Positions 8,426 through 16,052 of a DNA stretch of 40,432 nt are shown in pieces. Source of the stretch: an uncultured Propionivibrio sp. (GTDB lineage Bacteria; Pseudomonadota; Gammaproteobacteria; Burkholderiales; Rhodocyclaceae). The stretch spans positions 1 through 40,432 of the forward strand of contig CALAIL010000010.1 in the NCBI GenBank assembly GCA_937923255.1. The letters run 5' to 3'. Positions within the stretch are counted from its first letter, which is position 1. Each line of letters opens with the position of its first letter. Made by a program: the position numbers and the translations under genes. Under the pieces are notes generated by a model. It saw only the letters and a list, made by a program, of their open reading frames with translations. It searched no databases and was not told where the DNA came from.

Positions 8426-8535
8426 TTCGCGCCTCTTGTCGTGTGACCTGCTGTTTTCCTTGCCTCATGCGCCCCATCTCAACGTTCAACGCTCAACTTG
8501 ATTTCCGCCGCGCGCCGCCTTCGTCCGGTCAGGCT

Positions 8536-8565
8536 CTTTCAGGCCCTTTCAGGCCCTTTCAGGCC
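8536..8565. repeat. Three tandem copies of a 10-bp unit (CTTTCAGGCC)
   Basis: CTTTCAGGCC occurs three times in perfect tandem across the iorB stop codon, with a degenerate fourth copy before them. Read on the minus strand each unit carries TGA, so gain or loss of units would leave the last residues of IorB unchanged. Confidence 0.8.
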
Positions 8566-9053
8566 ATTTGCCGGCCAAGCTGGAAAGCCTCCAGGTTGAG
8601 CCGATGATGCTTTTCCGCCAGATTGGCGCGAATCGCCGCTTCCCAGTGTTCGACCGGAATGTCGAGCTGGCGGCTCAACAGGCCGAGCAAAGCAACATTG
8701 ACCGATTTGGCAGGCAGTTTGCCTGGCGCACCGGCCAGCAGCGCCGGTGAAATCAGCCTGCCGCCGGCTTTCAGCGCCGGACGATTGACGTCAACCTGAT
8801 CGGCGGCAACAACGACCAGAAAATCCGCCTGACCAGGCGAAATCATCGGGCTATCAACCTTAGGCCCGAAGCGTACGTCGCTGGAGACCGAACCGCCACG
8901 CTGGCTCATGCCGTGCAGTTCGCTTTTTTTGACGTCCAGTCCCTGCCGGAACGCCGCATCGGCCAGGATATCCGAGGCCTTGACCACGCCCTGCCCGCCG
9001 AGGCCGGCAATGACGACATTCACCGCCCGATTCGCTGTTTTTTCCGTCACCAT
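8559..9053 (-). CDS. iorB: Indolepyruvate oxidoreductase subunit beta
   Basis: IorB is the small subunit of the thiamine-diphosphate 2-oxoacid oxidoreductase that converts aryl pyruvates to arylacetyl-CoA and CO2. The 164-residue protein matches the gamma-type domain of pyruvate:ferredoxin oxidoreductases: AGLGGQGVVKASDIL near residue 17, ELHGMSQRGGSVSSDVRFG near 45, and PADFLV-like VVAADQVDVNRP. It is slightly shorter than most IorB proteins, but the core is complete. It follows iorA by 91 bp and precedes paaK by 133 bp on the same strand. Confidence 0.92.
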   Translation of the reverse strand: MVTEKTANRAVNVVIAGLGGQGVVKASDILADAAFRQGLDVKKSELHGMSQRGGSVSSDVRFGPKVDSPMISPGQADFLVVVAADQVDVNRPALKAGGRLISPALLAGAPGKLPAKSVNVALLGLLSRQLDIPVEHWEAAIRANLAEKHHRLNLEAFQLGRQMA

Positions 9054-9144
9054 CTTCGATCACCGTTCCACGATTTTTCATTGCTCCATCATTACAGCTC
9101 CCGAACGCCTCACGCCGGCGCTAAGGCGCCTCGGCGCCGCTCCC

Positions 9145-10770
9145 CTACCGGCCGCTTTCTGCGGTCTTTTTCTTTTCAATGATGATTTTTTCGTACTGAC
9201 GGATTTTCGGCGCCGCCAGAATACAGGGGCGGCGCGCGACAATGACGCTCAGTTTGCCACTGTCAAGCGCTTCACGAATCACCTGGTCGAGATCGGTGCC
9301 GCTAGCCATTGGATCGACCGTCACCACAGAATCAACGCCCATGGCGCGCAGCACATCCTCAAAGACAATCTTGCCCGCCGCCTCGTGCATGAGGCCGCGC
9401 CCGGTGCCCGGATGCTCCTGCTGGCCGGTCATGGCCGTCGTTCCGTTGTCCAGAATCATCAGCACATGGCCGCCGGGCGGCGGGTTATAGACCATCTCGG
9501 CAACCCCGGTCAGCCCGCTGTGCATGAAAGTCGAATCGCCGATGACGCTGACCACGCGCCGCGCCTGCGCGGCAGGCAGCACATGCCGCAAGCCAAGGCC
9601 GACGCCAATGCTCGCCCCCATGCAGACGCAAGTATCCATGCCGGAAAATGGCGGCAGCACACCCAGCGTATAGCAACCAATATCACCGGCAACAATGCAG
9701 TCAAGCCGGTGCAGCGCCTCAAATACCGGGCGGTGCGAGCAGCCTTCGCACAAAGCCGGCGGCTTGCCGGCCAGCGGCGCGGCCTCCGGCGAATCGTCCT
9801 GCGCCAGGATGCGCCGCACGCGCTCGGTGTTAAGTTCGCCGAAACGGAACGAATCGGGCTTGCCCTCGACGGCCAGCCCATCCGCCCACAGCTCGGTCAG
9901 GAGAATCGGATCGCCTTCCTCGATCACCACGCAATGTTCGACCGAGGCAACAAAATCGCGGATGGCCTGCATCGGCAAAGGATAGGAAAACCCCAGCTGC
10001 AGCACGCTGGCTTCGGGCGCAGCTTCACGCGCATGGGCCGCGGCAACGCCGGAAGCGATGATCCCCAGCGCCTTGCCCTTCATGTCGACGACTGTCTGGG
10101 CACAATGCTCGGCATATTCCGCCGCCAGCGCCAACTTTTGACGCAATTTACGGTGCGCGGGCCGAGCATAGGCAGGAATCATCACGCGCGATGGCACATC
10201 CCGCCGAAAATCCGGATCGCCGGCCGGTGGCGGCACGTGGGTTTGTTCGACAATGCTCTTTGAATGACAAACACGGGTCGTCATACGCAGCATGACCGGC
10301 AGCTGAAAGCGTTCGGAAAGGGCAAAAGCCGCCCCGGTGAAATCGTAGGCCTGCTGCGAATCGGCCGGCTCCAGCATGAGGATGCCTGCAGCCCGCGCAT
10401 AATGGCGGTTATCCTGCTCGTTCTGGCTCGATGCCATGCCCGGGTCGTCGGCCGAAACCAGCACCAGGCCGCCGCTCACGCCGGTATAGGCCGCCGTAAA
10501 TAAGGCATCCGCCGCGACATTGACGCCGACGTGCTTCATCGTTACCAGTGTCCGCGCCCCGCCGAAGGCGGCGCCCAGCGCCACTTCAAGCGCAACCTTT
10601 TCATTGGGCGCCCATTGCGCCTTGCCGCCCAGGCGGGCAAAGGCTTCGAGGATTTCCGTCGATGGCGTGCCCGGGTACCCCGTCCCCAGACGGACACCAG
10701 CATTGAAGGCGGCAAGGGCAACGGCTTCGTCCCCCGACAAAAGCATGCGATCGGCAAGTATGGCAGCCAT
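9145..10770 (-). CDS. iorA: Indolepyruvate oxidoreductase subunit alpha, without ferredoxin domain
   Basis: IorA holds the pyrimidine- and TPP-binding domains. Visible are LLSGDEAVALAAFNAGV and GTGYPGTPSTEIL at the N-terminus, the MKHVGVNVAADAL segment, CEGCSHRPVF near residue 340, GDIGCYTLG, and the TPP motif GDSTFMHSG...LDN followed by TGQQEHPGTG. The protein stops at 541 residues just after IVARRPC. Canonical IorA continues for another 60-100 residues with two CxxCxxC-type [4Fe-4S] motifs. The 91 bp before iorB hold no such cysteines in any frame. Electrons must therefore leave by another carrier, or this is a distinct subgroup. It is the first gene of its operon, divergent from the second paaK. 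Confidence 0.9.
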   Translation of the reverse strand: MAAILADRMLLSGDEAVALAAFNAGVRLGTGYPGTPSTEILEAFARLGGKAQWAPNEKVALEVALGAAFGGARTLVTMKHVGVNVAADALFTAAYTGVSGGLVLVSADDPGMASSQNEQDNRHYARAAGILMLEPADSQQAYDFTGAAFALSERFQLPVMLRMTTRVCHSKSIVEQTHVPPPAGDPDFRRDVPSRVMIPAYARPAHRKLRQKLALAAEYAEHCAQTVVDMKGKALGIIASGVAAAHAREAAPEASVLQLGFSYPLPMQAIRDFVASVEHCVVIEEGDPILLTELWADGLAVEGKPDSFRFGELNTERVRRILAQDDSPEAAPLAGKPPALCEGCSHRPVFEALHRLDCIVAGDIGCYTLGVLPPFSGMDTCVCMGASIGVGLGLRHVLPAAQARRVVSVIGDSTFMHSGLTGVAEMVYNPPPGGHVLMILDNGTTAMTGQQEHPGTGRGLMHEAAGKIVFEDVLRAMGVDSVVTVDPMASGTDLDQVIREALDSGKLSVIVARRPCILAAPKIRQYEKIIIEKKKTAESGR

Positions 10771-10945
10771 GAAAAACCTCGGTTGAAGTAAGAAATCACC
10801 AGCATGAAGCGTCGAAGTATCGCCGTCTTGCCCGCCGTGGTCAATCCAGACATGCCGCGGGCAGACAAATTGGCCGTGCCAGATGACAAGCGCTCATGCT
10901 AGATTCGCGTCTTGCGATTCTTCATGAAACCTCGATGGAACATTC
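10771..10945. promoter_or_regulatory. Divergent control region between iorA and paaK copy 2
   Basis: These 175 bp must hold promoters for both aromatic-acid cassettes. No convincing -35/-10 pair was found on either strand; a TAGATT box near 10899 is the best plus-strand -10 candidate. A segment close to iorA (CCTCG followed by AAATCAC) is partly shared with the sequence beyond the iorA relic at 13044-13106. Confidence 0.4.
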
Positions 10946-12298
10946 ATGATCATGGAAAGTGACGCGACACGCGCTATGGATAGCGGAAACCGGACGTACT
11001 GGGAAAGCGAGCTCGAAGCCCTGCCGCGCGCCGAGCTTGAAAAACTACAGCTCCGGCGACTGAACGAATCGCTGCATCTGGCCGCACGTTCGCCGCATTA
11101 TGCGAAATGCGCACAGATCGGGCGGATGCTGCGCGAAGGAATCAAGTCGATCGAGCAGATCCGCGAACTGCCATTCACGACCAAGGACGACCTGCGTCAG
11201 GATTTCCCGTGGGGCTTTCTCGCCGCCGACAAACGCGAAGTCATCCGTCTGCACAGTTCAAGCGGTACGACCGGCAATCCAACCGTCGTATTTCACAATC
11301 AGCATGATCTCGCAAGTTGGGCGAACCTGATGGCGCGCTCGCTCTACGCCGCCGGCGTTCGCCAGACGGACGTTTTCCAGAACATGTCCGGTTACGGGCT
11401 ATTTACCGGTGGCCTCGGCTTCCAGTATGGCATCGAACGGCTTGGCTGCCTCTCGATCCCGGCCGGCGCCGGCAACAGCTTGCGCCAGATCAAGCTGATG
11501 CGCGATTTTGGCACGACAGTGGCGCATGCGATTCCGAGCTATCTGGGGCGGCTGCACGAAGTTTTCTTGGTCGAAGGACTCGATCCGCGCCGCGACACGC
11601 AGTTGCACACGCTGGTCATCGGCGCCGAGCCGCATACCGAGGAACAACGGCGGCGCATTGAGGCAATGTTCGGCGTCAAAGCCTACAACTCGTTCGGGCT
11701 TTCCGAGATGAACGGCCCGGGCGTCGCCTTCGAATGTACCGAACAGAACGGGCTACACATCTGGGAAGACGCCTACATTGTCGAAATCGTCGACCCGCAG
11801 ACGCTGGAACCGCTCCCCGACGGCGAGCACGGCGAGCTGGTGATGACGACGCTCGACCGGCAGGCAATGCCGGTGATCCGTTATCGCACGCGCGACCTGA
11901 CCCGCATCCTGCCCGGGCCGTGCCCTTGCGGCCGCACGCACCGCCGGATCGACCGGATTACCGGCCGCTCGGACGACATGTTCATCATCAAGGGTTGCAA
12001 CGTCTTTCCGATGCAGGTCGAAGGCATATTGATGAAATTGCCGGAAGTCGGTGACAATTACCGCATCATTCTCGACCACCTTGACGACCAAGATGAAATG
12101 ATCGTCGAGGTGGAGCTGAAACGGGAATGGTTCAGCGGCGACGTGGAACGCCTCACCCGCCTGCAGCGCCGCATCGCGCACCTGCTGCGCGACGAAGTGC
12201 TCTTGCGGCCATTGGTACGACTCGTCGAGCCAGGATCCCTCCCCAGAACGGAGAGCAAGGCGGTGCGGGTCATCGACCGGCGCAAAACGTCAAAATAA
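10946..12298 (+). CDS. paaK: Phenylacetate-CoA ligase, copy 2
   Basis: This 450-residue ANL enzyme is a paralogue of the minus-strand paaK. It has SSGTTGNP at the phosphate loop, SGYGLFTGGLGFQYG, the adenine-site FGLSEMNGPG, RYRTRDLTR, CPCGRTHRR and GRSDDMFIIKGCNVFP. The ends align without the Trp-rich N-terminal extension of copy 1. The two proteins differ clearly along their length, so they may use different arylacetates (for example phenylacetate versus hydroxyphenyl- or indoleacetate); this is inference. The first ATG (10946) is chosen with a weak TGGA site 7 bp upstream; another ATG is two codons later. The linked ACT gene begins 17 bp after the stop. Confidence 0.9.
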   Translation: MIMESDATRAMDSGNRTYWESELEALPRAELEKLQLRRLNESLHLAARSPHYAKCAQIGRMLREGIKSIEQIRELPFTTKDDLRQDFPWGFLAADKREVIRLHSSSGTTGNPTVVFHNQHDLASWANLMARSLYAAGVRQTDVFQNMSGYGLFTGGLGFQYGIERLGCLSIPAGAGNSLRQIKLMRDFGTTVAHAIPSYLGRLHEVFLVEGLDPRRDTQLHTLVIGAEPHTEEQRRRIEAMFGVKAYNSFGLSEMNGPGVAFECTEQNGLHIWEDAYIVEIVDPQTLEPLPDGEHGELVMTTLDRQAMPVIRYRTRDLTRILPGPCPCGRTHRRIDRITGRSDDMFIIKGCNVFPMQVEGILMKLPEVGDNYRIILDHLDDQDEMIVEVELKREWFSGDVERLTRLQRRIAHLLRDEVLLRPLVRLVEPGSLPRTESKAVRVIDRRKTSK

Positions 12299-12315
12299 GC
12301 TGCGGGGAAACGGCA

Positions 12316-12762
12316 ATGAGTCATCAGGTTTCAGTATTTCTCGAAAATAAGCTGGGCAGCATCGAGAAGGTCACGGCAGTGCTGAGCGCGGCGCAAATCG
12401 ATATCCGCTCGCTCCATCTCAATCACACGGCAAATGGCTGGGGGGTGCTCAACCTCGTCGTTTCCGATCCGGAAGAAGCGCAGCGGCGGCTGTCAGCGCA
12501 GGGGATGGCGTCAGCCCTGCGCGAAATCGCCGTCGTGGAGATGCCGGATCGCCCTGGGGGGCTGGATGAACTGCTCAAAAGCGTCGTGCGTGCCGGCGTG
12601 AGCTTCACCAATGCTTACGGTCACACGATACGCGACGGCGAAAGCGCCTTTTTTGTCATTGACATCCAGGATATGCCGGAGGCCAGGGAACGTTTGCGCG
12701 CCATCGGCCTGCGGATTCTCGACGACAGCGCGGTATATGGCCCGCGCGGGAAGCGCCAATAA
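12316..12762 (+). CDS. Tandem ACT-domain protein following paaK copy 2
   Basis: The 148-residue protein has two ACT domains. The first begins VSVFLENKLGSIEKV and carries DIRSLHL; the second begins IAVVEMPDRPGGLDELL and carries GVSFTNAYG. It is homologous to the ACT protein at 6482-6913, so each paaK has its own ACT partner. The start at 12316 is set by GGGGAAA five bases upstream and by the first ACT strand; the frame is open further upstream but runs into paaK. Such proteins may sense phenylalanine or tyrosine, or modulate the ligase. No DNA-binding part is present. Confidence 0.85.
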   Translation: MSHQVSVFLENKLGSIEKVTAVLSAAQIDIRSLHLNHTANGWGVLNLVVSDPEEAQRRLSAQGMASALREIAVVEMPDRPGGLDELLKSVVRAGVSFTNAYGHTIRDGESAFFVIDIQDMPEARERLRAIGLRILDDSAVYGPRGKRQ

Positions 12763-13043
12763 ATCTGAAAAAACCATGCGCACCATGCGCACATACGGCA
12801 CAGAGTGATCTCGCATCCACACGTGCGACAAGTGCGTCAGTGCATTTCAGCCAGCGGACGCCCTGCGTCAATTTTTTCGGCTTCTCCCTGCGGTAAGGCA
12901 CCACGATAGACGCGCACCTGTTGAGGGAACGCCGCATTCGCTGCCTGCCCGCCTGCTGTCTGTCCGCCGCTGTTCGTCCGCGATTTCCTGACCGCCGATC
13001 TGAAAATTCAGCTCTCCCCCCGCATCTACCTGCGCCCGCTGGC

Positions 13044-13106
13044 GGCGGCAAGGGCAAGGGCTTCGTCCCCCGACAAGAGCATGCGATCGGCACGTATGGC
13101 AGCCAT
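13044..13106 (-). pseudogene. Relic of an iorA 5' end
   Basis: This stretch matches 10708-10770, the first 21 codons of iorA, at 60 of 63 positions. Read on the minus strand from the ATG at 13106-13104 it begins MAAIRADRMLLSGDEALALAA, against MAAILADRMLLSGDEAVALAA in iorA. The match then ends abruptly and the frame soon stops. Upstream of the ATG a CGAGG ribosome site also corresponds. It looks like the scar of a duplicated or inverted ior locus. A shared translation-start cassette is a less likely explanation. Confidence 0.8.
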
Positions 13107-13208
13107 GAGGGCCTCGCTCAAAATCACTACGTTATGGCGTAAACATTGGCAACGCACCGGAAATTTCGCTACCCCGCAATGTCAGTGCGGGTTGACTGCA
13201 ATCACCCC

Positions 13209-13236
13209 TTGTCTGCAACACACTGTTGGCTACAAT
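13209..13236 (+). promoter_or_regulatory. Predicted promoter of the histidine phosphatase gene
   Basis: TTGTCT (13209-13214) is followed after 16 bp by TACAAT (13231-13236). Each box matches the sigma-70 consensus at 4 or 5 positions. The leader would be about 110 nt. Confidence 0.45.
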
Positions 13237-13352
13237 GCGCCCTTGAGGGGCTGCCGGTACTGCCCTGGCAGCTTTATCGGGGCGCACATCACCTCGCCGG
13301 TTTCGCCGCCGCCTGGCAGGATTTCTCAGAAAGTTCAGAAAGGAAAACGCTC

Positions 13353-14183
13353 ATGCCAACCCATCCGCTCCGCTTTATCCGCCATTTCGCCCTGCTGGCC
13401 GGTACGCTGCTGGCTTTTGGCTGTTTCGCCGAACCGGCGCAGTCCGCCCAGACGGTGCTTGCCGAGCGCATCGACCTGATTCGCCACGGCGAGAGCGAGG
13501 ACAATCTCAATGAGGGAAAAACCGTCGTTCGCCTCGACGGCACGTTGATGCCAAGCAAAGGCAAAGTGCTGAGCGGGTGGAACTCCGCCAGCCTGACCAT
13601 GCGTGGCGTCAGCCAGGCCGTTAAAGCGGGGGAAGTCCTGCTCAAACAGGAAAAAGACGCAGAAAAGAACGCCGGCGACACCGCGGGCGCCGCATCCCCC
13701 AAACTGCGTGACGCACTCTGGCTGTACTCGCCGCTGCTGCGCACCAAACAAACGCTTTCGGGCGTGCTGCTCGGCGCACAACTGGACAACGAAAAGGCAT
13801 TGAAACTCCGCCCGGATACCCGCATTTTCGAGCGCTCGGCCGGAAGCCTCACCAACCTGACCTGGCCGGAGGCCGCACAGCACTGGCCGGAAATGGCCAA
13901 AGGACGCCAGGCCACCGTCTTCCATCAAGCGGACGCCGCCTATCCGAACGGCGAATCCCTGGCGCTCGTCTACCACCGCGCTTCGGCGGCCATCGACGAA
14001 GCCCTGACACAGGAACGCCGCATTATCGTCATCTCGCATGAACTGACGATCAAAACCCTGGTCGCCCACCTTACGCGCGGCAAGATCGACGACAACGCCT
14101 TCGCCACCAAGGTTGAAAACGCCAAGCCGATCACCCTGATCCGCCGCGGCGACCGCTGGGAAATTCAACCCGCCCAACCCTGA
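13353..14183 (+). CDS. Exported histidine phosphatase (phosphoglycerate mutase-like)
   Basis: The 276-residue protein starts with a signal-type N-terminus (RFIRHF, then a hydrophobic LLAGTLLAFGCF), so it acts outside the cytoplasm. LAFGC somewhat resembles a lipobox, but phenylalanine at -2 is unusual. The catalytic LIRHGESEDN follows near residue 48. A second histidine lies in VISHELTIKTLV near 230, as in the branch-1 histidine phosphatase superfamily. The insert between (KQEKDAEKNAGDTAG) is charged and probably a loop. An AGGAAA site 7 bp before the ATG sets the start; the frame is open upstream but has no signal there. The substrate is unknown; it need not be a sugar phosphate. Confidence 0.8.
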   Translation: MPTHPLRFIRHFALLAGTLLAFGCFAEPAQSAQTVLAERIDLIRHGESEDNLNEGKTVVRLDGTLMPSKGKVLSGWNSASLTMRGVSQAVKAGEVLLKQEKDAEKNAGDTAGAASPKLRDALWLYSPLLRTKQTLSGVLLGAQLDNEKALKLRPDTRIFERSAGSLTNLTWPEAAQHWPEMAKGRQATVFHQADAAYPNGESLALVYHRASAAIDEALTQERRIIVISHELTIKTLVAHLTRGKIDDNAFATKVENAKPITLIRRGDRWEIQPAQP

Positions 14184-14239
14184 GCGCGCGTCATCTATCG
14201 GCGCGCGTCGCCATCTGAAAGACGCCGTACAGCCTGCCC

Positions 14240-14400
14240 GGAAGCCCGCGTATTTTGGGCGTTTGCGGGCAGGCACCTCTGGAAGCCGCATAAACACTGG
14301 GCTTGCGGGCAGGGTACGCCAAAACCCTTGCCAGAAGCGGGCTGCAAGGCAGGCATCGCGACATAGACCGGCCCATGCGGGCTACAGGACGCTCTCCGCA
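14240..14400. repeat. Degenerate palindromic repeat array A (3-4 units)
   Basis: Units of about 40 bp begin with GGAAGCC, have an A+T-rich middle, and continue with GGGC-TT and GGGCAGG or CAGGACGC. Clear copies start at 14240 and 14281, with weaker ones near 14332 and 14366. Each unit carries an inverted repeat, for example GCCTGCCCG (14232-14240) with CGGGCAGGC (14266-14274). The pattern resembles the larger array before glgP (20721-21160). It occupies the gap between the convergent phosphatase and dgkA genes. Confidence 0.6.
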
Positions 14401-14476
14401 GTCAGATCGTCAATACGCGGACATCCGCGCATCGCTTACCGCAAAGCCCGTTGGGATGCGGATACCCCACGCGCCG

Positions 14477-14851
14477 TCAGCCGAGCAGCACGCACGCCCA
14501 AACCACCACCGCATTGACGAGCGAGAACAATACGGCGGCGCTGCCCGCATCCTTGGCGCGCTTGGCGAGCGGATGCCGTTCCAGGGAAATCCGGTCGATG
14601 GCGGCCTCGATCGCCGAATTGAGCAGTTCGACGATCAGAATGAGCAATACGCTAAAGATCATCAATCCGCGGCCGATACCGCCGACCGGCAGGAAAAAGC
14701 TCAAGGGGACGAGCACCGCGACGAGCAGTGCTTCCTGACGGAAGGCCGCTTCGCTGCACCAGGCTTGGCGCAGGCCGTCGGCGGAATAGCGGCAGGCATT
14801 CCAGAGACGCTGGACACCGGATTTTTCTTTGAATGGGCTTTCTTCTGACAC
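14477..14851 (-). CDS. dgkA: Diacylglycerol kinase
   Basis: This 124-residue protein matches the small prokaryotic diacylglycerol kinase, an inner-membrane trimer that phosphorylates diacylglycerol for phospholipid recycling. Three membrane helices are visible (about 38-58, 62-82, 103-122). The conserved VELLNSAIEAAIDRI lies near residue 75 and KRAKDAGSAAVL near 97; these give the catalytic glutamate, metal site and lysine/aspartate. Translation starts at GTG (14851) with AGGA 6 bp upstream. It converges with the histidine phosphatase across repeat array A. Confidence 0.95.
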   Translation of the reverse strand: MSEESPFKEKSGVQRLWNACRYSADGLRQAWCSEAAFRQEALLVAVLVPLSFFLPVGGIGRGLMIFSVLLILIVELLNSAIEAAIDRISLERHPLAKRAKDAGSAAVLFSLVNAVVVWACVLLG

Positions 14852-15034
14852 GCGCTTCCTTTCAGCCGGATTGATGAATGGGTATCAAAGCACAACATGG
14901 ACAAGCACATGATTGTACCTTCGAGCACAGCATGCCTTATTTTGCGCCACCTCAGGTTAACGACACCTGGTCAAAATTGCTTGCGCCCAACATCCTTTAC
15001 GAAGAGAATTTGGTTTTTTAAATCGGGGACGATC

Positions 15035-15118
15035 ATGAACTGGAACAATGTTTTTGTAAGCGCCGTAGCCGGAGCAATTGCCGGTGCTATTGCGACAATT
15101 ATTAGTAAAAAATCTTAA
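15035..15118 (+). CDS. Small membrane peptide, probably the N-terminus of the next gene
   Basis: The ATG at 15035 follows a GGGGAC site and encodes 27 residues. After MNWNNVF comes a helix rich in small residues (VSAVAGAIAGAIATII), then SKKS. It stops at 15116 just after an A6 run. If the ribosome or RNA polymerase shifted by -1 in that run, reading would pass without a stop into the next open frame and add KILKLLGKEN and a second membrane helix. It may therefore be the front part of one two-helix protein broken by an indel, or a genuine short membrane peptide. The surrounding DNA is A+T-rich, unlike the neighbours. Confidence 0.5.
   Translation: MNWNNVFVSAVAGAIAGAIATIISKKS
15107..15112 (+). 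other. A6 run at the frame break
   Basis: Six A residues lie three codons before the stop of the 27-residue frame. A -1 shift here (AGT AAA AAA then ATC TTA AAA) joins it to the frame of 15199-15873 with no intervening stop. One missing base in the genome or in the assembly would have the same appearance. Confidence 0.5.
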
Positions 15119-15198
15119 AACTGCTTGGTAAAGAAAATAGCAAATGGGCCAATATTTTTCACGGCATAATTTTTGTCGCCGCAATTACAATCAGCCAA

Positions 15199-15873
15199 AT
15201 GATAGTCGTATCACAAAAAGGAAAACCCACGATTGACATCAGTAAAATAGAATCTGAGATATTGCAGATGCCCGTCTATCAGAATCTCAAGAAATTTGAA
15301 CCAGAGATATATAATAGAATTTTATCCGTAGTTAAAACCAGTGTTCAGAATAAACAGCCTATTGAACAGACAATATCTGCCGGTCGCGCCGTAATTATAG
15401 AGACAATGGGCAAAAAAATGCCCTATGCATCTGACGCCACAGTCATTAAAACCATACGCCATGTAATCTCCGTAATCAACCTCCTTCACTCAAAAGGTGG
15501 AGATGCCTGCTTTTTTTATATCTACCCGGAGTCCAATACAGCAATAGACTTTAGTGTCTTTCTAGATAAAGACACAATACAGAAAGAGCTTGATCTTGCG
15601 TCTGAAATTATTGTTTCAACAGCCGGAAAAAAACAAAAACATGCTGTCATTACAAATACAGAAGCCGATCCCCTGTTACGATTAATCTTCAGCAGACTCT
15701 CAAAAAAATACTCACAAGAAGATCTTATATCCATTCAGAACCCATATGCGCCAGGAATCAATAAACGCAAGGTTTGCCTAATAATGGCCGACTTATACAA
15801 CGAAATAATCAAACTGCCAGAACCGAAGAATAGCGATCTCTTACGCTACATATCGCAGCAACCTCAGCAATAA
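15199..15873 (+). CDS. Hypothetical protein of unknown family (A+T-rich island)
   Basis: Read from the first ATG this gives 224 residues, which I do not recognise. The same frame is open back to 15109. Translated there it gives KILKLLGKENSKWANIFHG, then a membrane helix (IIFVAAITISQMIVV) that the ATG would cut in half, so the ATG is probably not the true start. The body is mixed alpha/beta with KTIRHVISVINLL near residue 85, DACFFYIYPES near 100, and ADPLLRLIFSRLSKKY near 155; no catalytic motif is evident. Taken with 15035-15118 it would be a protein of about 280 residues with two N-terminal membrane helices and a cytoplasmic domain. Its A/T-rich codons suggest acquisition from elsewhere. 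Confidence 0.65.
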   Translation: MIVVSQKGKPTIDISKIESEILQMPVYQNLKKFEPEIYNRILSVVKTSVQNKQPIEQTISAGRAVIIETMGKKMPYASDATVIKTIRHVISVINLLHSKGGDACFFYIYPESNTAIDFSVFLDKDTIQKELDLASEIIVSTAGKKQKHAVITNTEADPLLRLIFSRLSKKYSQEDLISIQNPYAPGINKRKVCLIMADLYNEIIKLPEPKNSDLLRYISQQPQQ

Positions 15874-16003
15874 CTGCAAAGACAATTCCGGTGTCACGTA
15901 GAATATTTAAAACGCGAGGTACTACCTATTTTATTTTTCCAGCAACCTGAAGTACCACCATCAATACTCTTTTACCCTATGGCGGGTGCACGGTGCTCCG
16001 CTA

Positions 16004-16009
16004 TACAAT
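16004..16009 (+). promoter_or_regulatory. Possible -10 box of rpiA
   Basis: TACAAT stands 43 bp before the rpiA start. No -35 box of good quality is at the right distance. The local sequence (CCGCTATACAATGGCC) resembles the mutL promoter box region. Confidence 0.35.
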
Positions 16010-16052
16010 GGCCGCACCTCTTTACCGACGGGGCGGGTTCGCCATAAATGTC

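Larger units (their letters stand above)
12763..13352. other. Long intergenic region with iorA relic and a promoter
   Basis: These 590 bp hold no intact gene. They contain two tandem copies of ACCATGCGC (12773-12790), a relic of the iorA start (13044-13106), and a sigma-70-like promoter at 13209-13236 leading to the histidine phosphatase. The open frames are out of character with the neighbours, and none starts with a ribosome site. Confidence 0.6.

Noticed and set aside
8908..10263. Plus-strand open frame of 451 codons opposite iorA/iorB
   Set aside because: It spans two real minus-strand genes and their gap; His/Arg-rich low-complexity translation marks it as a shadow frame.
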